Assembly (NCBI GenBank): GCA_017893485.1
Contig: CM030366.1
Coordinates: 201,495,173 to 201,559,172 of the forward strand
DNA from: Hemerocallis citrina
Taxonomy: Eukaryota; Streptophyta; Magnoliopsida; Asparagales; Asphodelaceae
Length of the DNA stretch: 64,000 nucleotides
Reading direction: 5' to 3'
Part shown: positions 57,183 to 64,000 of the stretch, one piece after another
How the letters are laid out: the number at the start of each line of letters is the position of its first letter
How positions within the stretch are numbered: position 1 is the first letter of the stretch
Program-made: the position numbers and the translations under genes
The notes under the pieces: model-generated
Told to the model about the DNA's origin: nothing
Database searches by the model: none
What the model saw: only the letters and a program-made list of their open reading frames with translations

Positions 57183-59796
57183 TGTAACGCCCCGATTTTC
57201 GGTAATTGGGAAACCGTGACATAAGCCAGAATCTTTTCTTCAATTAGCCACAATACACAGAAAAACAGGAAAATTTAAAACTTTTTATTTAACACAAATG
57301 TATTACAAATCTGAATGTTACAAAATTGCAATACATTACAACAGTGTTACAATAATACCTTTACAATCCCAAGTGTTACAACTTTCAACATATTACATCA
57401 GAGTACAATGAATAAAGAACAACACTTGGTATTCCACTTAGATGCTTTCCAACAAATAAATAATTTACAACAATTATTACAAATGAAAGTACAACATATT
57501 TACAGCGGAAAACTTTAATGAAATTGAGTCCTTACTTTCTTGCCTTGAGTCCTTCTGAATTCTGTACCTGTACCTGTACCTGTACTTCTACAATCCAATA
57601 CCTGTACTTCTACAATCCAGTACCTATTGAAGTGGAGACGTCAGTATTCACTGACACTTTAAGGCTGATAACTAGCAGCGAATCTCAACTATAGCAAACA
57701 GATTGATGAAAAGAGAAATGTGTACATATATATTTTATGTGTTAATGTATGTTATGACTTAGACTCTAATGCAAGATTACCAATGCAATGATGCTCTTAT
57801 TCTAATGCAAGCAAGTCTCCGAAACAGTATGCAGCCCATACTACATACGCCCCATCTCAAGCCGTTTCTCCATATATAGAAATTTGAACCCACGTTATGA
57901 ATTCTACTTTGTACACAATCCTGTTCCTGACAATACAACATGACTAGTGAGGTTGCAGAAGGGGTTAAGTCCCCCTATGCAGTACGCTTATAGTGTCTCA
58001 GTTTGCCACTACTACCCGGCGTACTGGACCTCACTCAAAAATAAGGTTGCAGGTACAGTCTAGTTCCGTTACTGCAGTCATATAGTGGTATCTATGTTTG
58101 TCACTATTGCCCAGCGTACCGGGCCTCATTCGAAAATCAAAAGAACATAGGTTTCGCATGTGCAGGATAGTGCGAAGCCTACCCTGTGGCACCCCTGTGG
58201 TCTCGCAAACACAGGACTGCACGAGGCATCCTGTGGCACCCCAAGTCATGGTATTTCAGTAATTAACAGACGAGATACGCAACCCGTGCTTCCAACTCGT
58301 GAGAAGGCACCGTACGTATCCCTTTGACGGGAATGTACAACCCAATATCACCGCCTAGTGTCGGTCTATAGGATAGGTCGGATCATAAGGAATCACCCTT
58401 AATACCAACTCTTTTCCTTCGGCGAATAATAATAATAAGTAATGGTTAAGTAGTAATAGCCATAAGTTACTACCCTAACGATGTCACTAACCCTAAACAT
58501 GTAGAACCCCGTATTTTCAAATATTATTTTAAAGATTTGGAAATGAATTAAAATGATTTTCTGGAGATTTATATAGATATTTTCTAAAGAGTTATCTTTT
58601 ACACGTGCAAAACACGTGCAAATACTTTCTTGAGAAGTTCAAAGTCAAATTTTCTTTATGCAAAATCATTATTTAATATTTGAAATTTATTTATTATTTT
58701 TCCAGATTTTTCTGAAATTAATTGGATCTATTTGCAAATTTTGAGAAAAGAAGGACCTTTTTGCAAATTTGTTATTTTTAGGGGTTCAAATGCAAAATCT
58801 ATTTTCTGGACGTTTTGAACAGTACCGGTTGAGATTAATGAGTATTTTTTACTTTTAAATCCTAATTTAAATGGTTTTATTGAGTTTCCAAGAATAGAAC
58901 TATATATGTGTAAAGTTATATCTTGGAAGGACTATTTTGCAAATGCGTTTCTAAAACCCTAAATCATTATTTCCGGCCTATATAAGTGGGTGTGCAGCCG
59001 TCATTCGCTGCACAACATTATATTTTGTGATTTTGGGAGAATCAAGAGGAGGATTTTGGATCTCGCAAAAAAGGGGAGGCTTTCTTGTTGGATCTTTTCA
59101 TTCCTAAGGTGAGTGACATGTTGTTTTACTTTGTGTATGTTTTATGTGAGTAATGTAATTGTTTTGGTTTGTCCTTTGAGTTTTATATGTGAATAATGTA
59201 ATTGATTGGTTGATTTGTTTATGTATATGAGTAGTATAATTTGGTTGTTGATCTATGATTGTTTTGATTAATCTTGGATGTCGAATTTATTTGCTAGAAA
59301 GCATGTTTAGGATTTGAGTATGATTATGACAATAAAGGATTGGATGGATGAACAATTGGATCTGGCGATTACAAATCGGATTTTGGTTATGAGTTGTGGT
59401 AGAAATTCAGATTTTTGAGATAATTGAATGGAAGGGTTATGAATCAAAAGATCTTGACATGAAAATTGGAGAATTTAGAATTTAGTTGAGATTGAGGAAA
59501 TACACCCAAATTGGGATTTTTATTGAGTTTTGATAATCAGATGGTTTGGATCTGAATACGAACTATTTCAGCGATCAGTAAATTATTTTAAGAAAACCCT
59601 AATTTTGATTATCATGTACAACCAAACCTTGCAGTCTGTAGGCCGACAGTCGACTGGCAGACCTTTCAGTCGACTGGTACGACCCGGCTGATGTGATATT
59701 TAGTTTCCTTGAAAATCCGTTCTGGACAGTCGACTTAGACCCTTTTCATTCGACTGGCACACTTAGAATATTTTTTTAAAGATCTCTGGAGTTTCA

Positions 59797-59970
59797 CTCT
59801 GGTAAGTCGACTTATGATTTTTTAAGTCGACTTATATTCTCTGGTAAGTCGACTTATGACTTCTATAAGTCAACTTAAAACACTCTGGTAAGTCGACTTA
59901 TGACTTTTATAAGTCAACTTAAAACACTCTGGTAAGTCGACTTATGACTTTTATAAGTCAACTTATAACC
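59797..59970. repeat. 44-bp tandem repeat built on AAGTCGACTTA
   Basis: Three to four units of CTCTGGTAAGTCGACTTATG plus TATAAGTCAACTTAAAACA. Each holds two copies of the palindrome AAGTCGACTTA (one with GTCAAC). More GTCGACTGG motifs lie at 59648-59755 and 60015-60040. Confidence 0.9.
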
Positions 59971-60087
59971 CTCAGTTTATTTTCTTAAAATCATGGAACT
60001 TTCCTTCTGGACAGTCGACTTATGCTTTCTATAGTCGACTGGTACTGATGTATTCTTATATCCATGAATGTTCTTTCAAGTTATTGA

Positions 60088-61270
60088 CCTTTGGGGTCGG
60101 GTTTATTCTGCGGTGTTGAGAGTCATTGATCTCCGAGGTTGGGTATACTCTGTGGTGTTGAGAATCATTGAGAGTGATTGATAACCGGGTATCCGATCTG
60201 CGGTGTTGAGAGTGACTGATAACCGGGTATCCGATCTGTGGTATTGAGAGTAATTGATAGTTGGGTATATTCTGTGGTATTGAGAGTCATTGATCTCCGG
60301 GGTTGGGTATACTCTGCGGTGTTGAGAATCACTGAGAGTGATTGATAACCGAGTATCCGATCTGCAGTGTTGAGAGTGACTGATAACCGGGTATCCGATC
60401 TGTGGTATTGAGAGTGATTGATAGTCGAGTATATTCTGCGGTATTGAGAGTCATTGATCTCCGGGGTTGGGTATACTCTGCAGTGTTGAGAATCACTGAG
60501 AGTGATTGATAACCGGGTATCCGATCTGCGGTGTTGAGAGTGACTGATAACCGGGTATCCGATCTGTGGTATTGAGAGTGATTGATAGTCGAGTATATTC
60601 TGCGGTATTGAGAGTCATTGATCTCCGGGGTTGGGTATAATCTGCAGTGTTGAGAATCACTGAGAGTGATTGATAACCGGGTATCCGATCTACGGTGTTG
60701 AGAGTGACTGATAACCGGGTATCCGATCTGTGGTATTGAAAGTGATTGATAGTCGAGTATATTCTGTGGTATTGAGAGTCATTGATCTCCGGGGTTGGGT
60801 ATACTCTGCGGTGTTGAGAATCACTGAGAGTGATTGATAACCGGGTATCCGATCTGCGGTGTTGAGAGTGACTGATAACCGGGTATCCGATCTGTGGTAT
60901 TGAGAGTGATTGACAGTCGAGTATATTCTGCGGTATTGAGAGTCATTGATCTCCGGGGTTGGGTATAATCTGCAGTGTTGAGAATCACTGACAGTGATTG
61001 ATAACTGGGTATCCGATCTACGGTGTTGAGAGTGACTGATAACCGGGTATCCGATCTGTGGTATTGAGAGTGATTGATAGTTGGGTATATTCTGCGGTAT
61101 TGAGAGTCATTGATCTTCGGGGTTGGGTATACTCTGCGGTGTTGAGAATCACTGAGAGTGATTGATAACCGGGTATCCGATCTGCGGTATTGAGAGTGAC
61201 TGATAACCGGGTATCCGATCTGTGGTATTGGAAGTGATTGATAGCCGGGTATCCAAACTGCGGTGTTGAA
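60088..61270. repeat. 164-bp higher-order tandem repeat
   Basis: The CTCCGGGGTTGGGTAT block recurs at 60131, 60295, 60459, 60623, 60787, 60951 and 61115, exactly 164 bp apart. Inside each unit are four diverged sub-units of about 36-48 bp sharing TTGAGAGTGATTGATAACCG and TATCCGATCTGYGGT. Confidence 0.95.
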
Positions 61271-62261
61271 TAGGTTGATCTATAACTATTTAAGGGCTTG
61301 CACCGGACCTATGTAGAATGGGATGCATAGACTCCGACAAGTACGCATTAGAGAGTCCGCATATAGAAATTGTGTTTCTTGACTTGGTTTTATGCTTGTG
61401 TTTTTTCCAGTTTTCCTACACTTGACACTTAGTCTAGCTTCACTTGTTGTTTTCATTCCCTGATGTTTTCATGCTTTACGTCTTTGTTATTTCTCATTCA
61501 TTTATCCTTGTTGTTAATACATGCTGTTGATGACTTTATGTTTTATGATTTAATTATGATGTATGTTTTTATGTCACTCACACCATTTATGGCTGACCCC
61601 TTTAGTTTTGAGGGTTAGGGATCATCTCTAGCCTCATGTGTCACAGGTTGTTGCTTAGAGTTTGGAGGCTGGTATGCTTGAGACAGTTTTGAGATAATTG
61701 AGCTTTTGTGTAAAACTTTGTAAAAGAAGTGTTGTAAAAAGAAAGTTGTAATTCAAGGTGTTTTGTATTTCCGCTGTGTTGTAAAGATTGATGTAATAAA
61801 AGTTTGAAATAAAATTATTTGTGTTTTGGGCTATGTGTACTATTACATTGAAGTTGATGCTGGGATTGTGCCACGTATTTTCTAAGATATTATATTAGAA
61901 ATTCGGGGCGCTACAGAACAATCCTAGGGATGACAATATTATAAACACAACATGCTAGGTCTTAAGTTAGATTTCGTAAGATAACTCTACTAAGCTACTC
62001 AACCTAGACTTACCAGGATCCCTAAGGATCTAGTTCATGGCCTATCGATCCAAGACCTTGGCAATACGAACATATTCGCATGCTACTATCCTGAACTTGG
62101 ATTTCGTCATACTCCGGTCCGCGATCAACCAACTCGGTTAAGATCTGACAGTACATGCGAATGACTCGTCCAAAGTTCCTTGGGAGTAAGGTAAACACAC
62201 ATCTTGATGGTCGATAGCCTTAGGGCAATGATATCACCCTAGATGAGCACAACAAACTGCG

Positions 62262-62530
62262 TATTAGCTAAGAAGCTACATACGAGTAACCAAAAAACAC
62301 ATACGAGCTAAACAAGCTACGTATGGGATCAACAACTACATACGAGCCAGGCAAGCTGCGTATGAGATAACAACATATATACGAGCAAAATAAGCTATGT
62401 ACGAGACCAACAGCTACATACGGACCAGTCGAGCCGCATATGAGACAATCACATTCATATGAGCCACATAAGCTATATATGAGACCACAGCTACATACGG
62501 GCCAGTCGAGCCGCATATGAGCAAAATCAC
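62262..62530. repeat. CGTATG-type short repeats in unit B
   Basis: Reverse counterpart of 32995-33240: CATACGAGCC, AGCTACGTATG and similar blocks recur about nine times. Confidence 0.8.
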
Positions 62531-62759
62531 ACATAAAACCAACCATACAGTTAATCAACCTAGAAGCAATCAAACATGCTTACTAACAAAACTTGATCTT
62601 CTATAATTAGAAGCAACAGAAGAATCTACTAACAGTATAATACAAACATACTACCAAGGAAAAGCTTGAAAGCGACATAAAAACCTCCCGACAGCGTAGA
62701 AGCAACCAGTGCTACGCTTGTCGGAATTTAACAGAAATATACTTTTCAGAAAATTAAGA

Positions 62760-64000
62760 ACATCTTCCACAACTCTCTAGTGGAACATTATTTCAGATTT
62801 TGTAAGGAATCCAAAATTCGGTCCATCGAACACATGCAAACAGTTTAACCCAACTACAGATTTTCAACAAAAAGTTGAAACTTCGCAAGTTGGTAACTTT
62901 TGCTCCACTCATCGAAATCTAACAAAACTGGACAATTTTAAAAGGTGGGAACATCTACTAAAACTTCCCAGTTGACCAGTTGCTCAGATTCTGCAAAGAA
63001 ATCCAAATTCCTACCCGTCGAACATATGCAAACAATTACCAAACTACCGATTTTCAATAAAAAGTCTAAACTTCCGTAGCTTGTAACTTTTGCTCCACTT
63101 ATCGGAATCTAACAAAACTGGACAATTTGAAAAGGTGGGAACGTCTACTAAAACTTTCCAGTTGACCAGTTGCTCAGATTCCGTAAGGAAATCCAAATTC
63201 CTACCCGTCGAACATACACAAACAATTACCAAACTACCGATTTTCAACAAAAAGTCTAAACTTCCGTAGCTTCTAACTTTTGCTCCACTTATCGGAATGT
63301 AACAAAACTGGACAATTTGAAAAGGTGGGAACGTCTACTAAAACTTTCCAGTTGACCAGTTGCTCAGATTTCGTAAGAAAATCCAAATTCCTACCCGTCG
63401 AACATACGCAAACAATTACCAAACTACCGACTTTCAACAAAAAGTCTAAACTTCCGTAGCTTCTAACTTTCGCTCCACTTATCGGAATCTAATAAAACTG
63501 GACAATTTGAAAAGGTGGGAACGTCCACTAAAACTTTCCAGTTGACCAGTTGCTCAGATTCGGTAAGGAAATCTAAATTCCTACCCGTCGAACATACGCA
63601 AACAGTTACCAAACTACCGATTTTCAACAAAAAGTCAAAACTTCCGTAGCTTATAACTTTTGCTCCACTTATCGGAATCCAACAAAACTGGAAAATTTGA
63701 AAAGGTGGGAACGTCTCCTAAAACTTCCCAATTGACCAGTTGCTCAAATTCCGTAAGGAAATCCAAATTCCTACCCGTCGAACATACGCAAACAATTACC
63801 AAACTGCCGATTTTTAACAAAAAGTCTAAACTTCCGTAGCTTGTAACTTTTGCTCCACTTATCGGAATCTAACAAAACTGGACAATTTGAAAAGGTGGGA
63901 ATGTCTACTAAAACTTCTTAGTTGACCAGTTGCTCAGATTCCGTAAGGAAATCTAAATTCCTACCGGTCGAACATACGCAAACAGTTACCAAACTACCGA
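62760..64000 (-). repeat. 190-bp satellite-like array in unit B, runs off the window
   Basis: CTACCCGTCGAACATA (one variant) starts at 63011, 63201, 63391, 63581, 63771 and 63961, exactly 190 bp apart. Units are far more alike than in unit A. A more diverged unit opens the array at about 62760. Confidence 0.97.

Larger units (their letters stand above)
58500..61915 (+). mobile_element. Solo-LTR-like unit, 3.4 kb, inserted in giant unit B
   Basis: Starts TGTAGAACCCCG and ends CGGGGCGCTACA. Flanks are AAACA (58495-58499) and GAACA (61916-61920), while the uninterrupted sequence in unit A reads GAACA. It has TATATAAG at 58979-58986 and TGTAATAAAAG/GAAATAAAA near 61791-61811. There is no ORF. 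It contains the 44-bp and 164-bp arrays. Ends and layout fit a gypsy-type LTR left by recombination between LTRs. Confidence 0.8.
57183..64000 (-). mobile_element. Giant LTR-like unit B, reverse copy of 29489-34879, runs off the window
   Basis: Begins TGTAACGCCCCG on +. It is colinear in reverse with unit A: the unit A end, the short TACAGGTACTGG repeat, CCGACACTAG-type blocks, the CGTATG repeats and then the tandem array. It is interrupted at 58500-61915. Its far end and any internal region lie beyond 64000, so it may be a solo LTR or the 3' LTR of a complete element. Confidence 0.8.

Noticed and set aside
60088..61270. CRISPR-like regular repeats
   Set aside because: Units are contiguous without unique spacers, and the context is a plant retrotransposon. 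It is a tandem repeat.

Overview
This is plant nuclear DNA, almost certainly eudicot: two spliced plant-family genes sit in AT-rich sequence packed with LTR retrotransposons, MITE-like elements, Helitron-like ends and simple repeats. I could not fix the species or family from sequence alone.

Left third (1-17 kb) is the genic part. The 3' portion of a putative methyltransferase gene (PMT20/21, ERD3-like; + strand; its 5' exons lie outside the window) ends at 4316. One of its introns has collected four foldback MITE-like elements sitting in TA-dinucleotide tracts. A wrecked MATE/DTX transporter pseudogene, with amino- and carboxy-terminal regions joined and the middle missing, follows at 5.3-5.8 kb. 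A complete BREVIS RADIX-like gene (- strand, five coding exons, 406 aa, two BRX domains) runs 14969 to 6324. Its first coding intron is stretched to 7 kb by a 5.7-kb Copia element with a perfect 5-bp target duplication. A leader intron and a TATA-like site lie upstream.

Middle (17-28.6 kb) has no gene that I can support. It holds Helitron-like termini, a 725-bp foldback element with an 8-bp target duplication, a 691-bp hAT-like element with a perfect 8-bp duplication, and a probable 6.3-kb relative of that element with a 3.6-kb element (TAA duplication) nested inside. A short Copia-type LTR plus primer-binding site follows.

Right part (28.6-64 kb) is two nests of retrotransposons. Nest 1 is a degenerate Copia element (28644-52391, - strand). 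Its 3' LTR was split by a 5.4-kb giant LTR-like unit, and its 3' internal region by an 11.8-kb Ty3/gypsy chromovirus (35273-47088, TSD GTGAG). The chromovirus has an extra intact ORF before gag, tRNA-like A/B-box modules in each LTR, a homopolymer between TATA box and likely start site, a possible 90-bp intron, and seven nonsense codons that all look like C-to-T or G-to-A changes. Nest 2 is a + strand Copia fragment entered by a second Copia (- strand). That was entered by a second giant LTR-like unit in reverse orientation, and that in turn by a 3.4-kb solo-LTR-like unit.

The giant units carry internal tandem arrays: about 181-193 bp in one copy and exactly 190 bp in the other. The 3.4-kb unit carries a 164-bp higher-order repeat. 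Satellite-like arrays embedded in LTR-type units are the most striking structural theme of the window.
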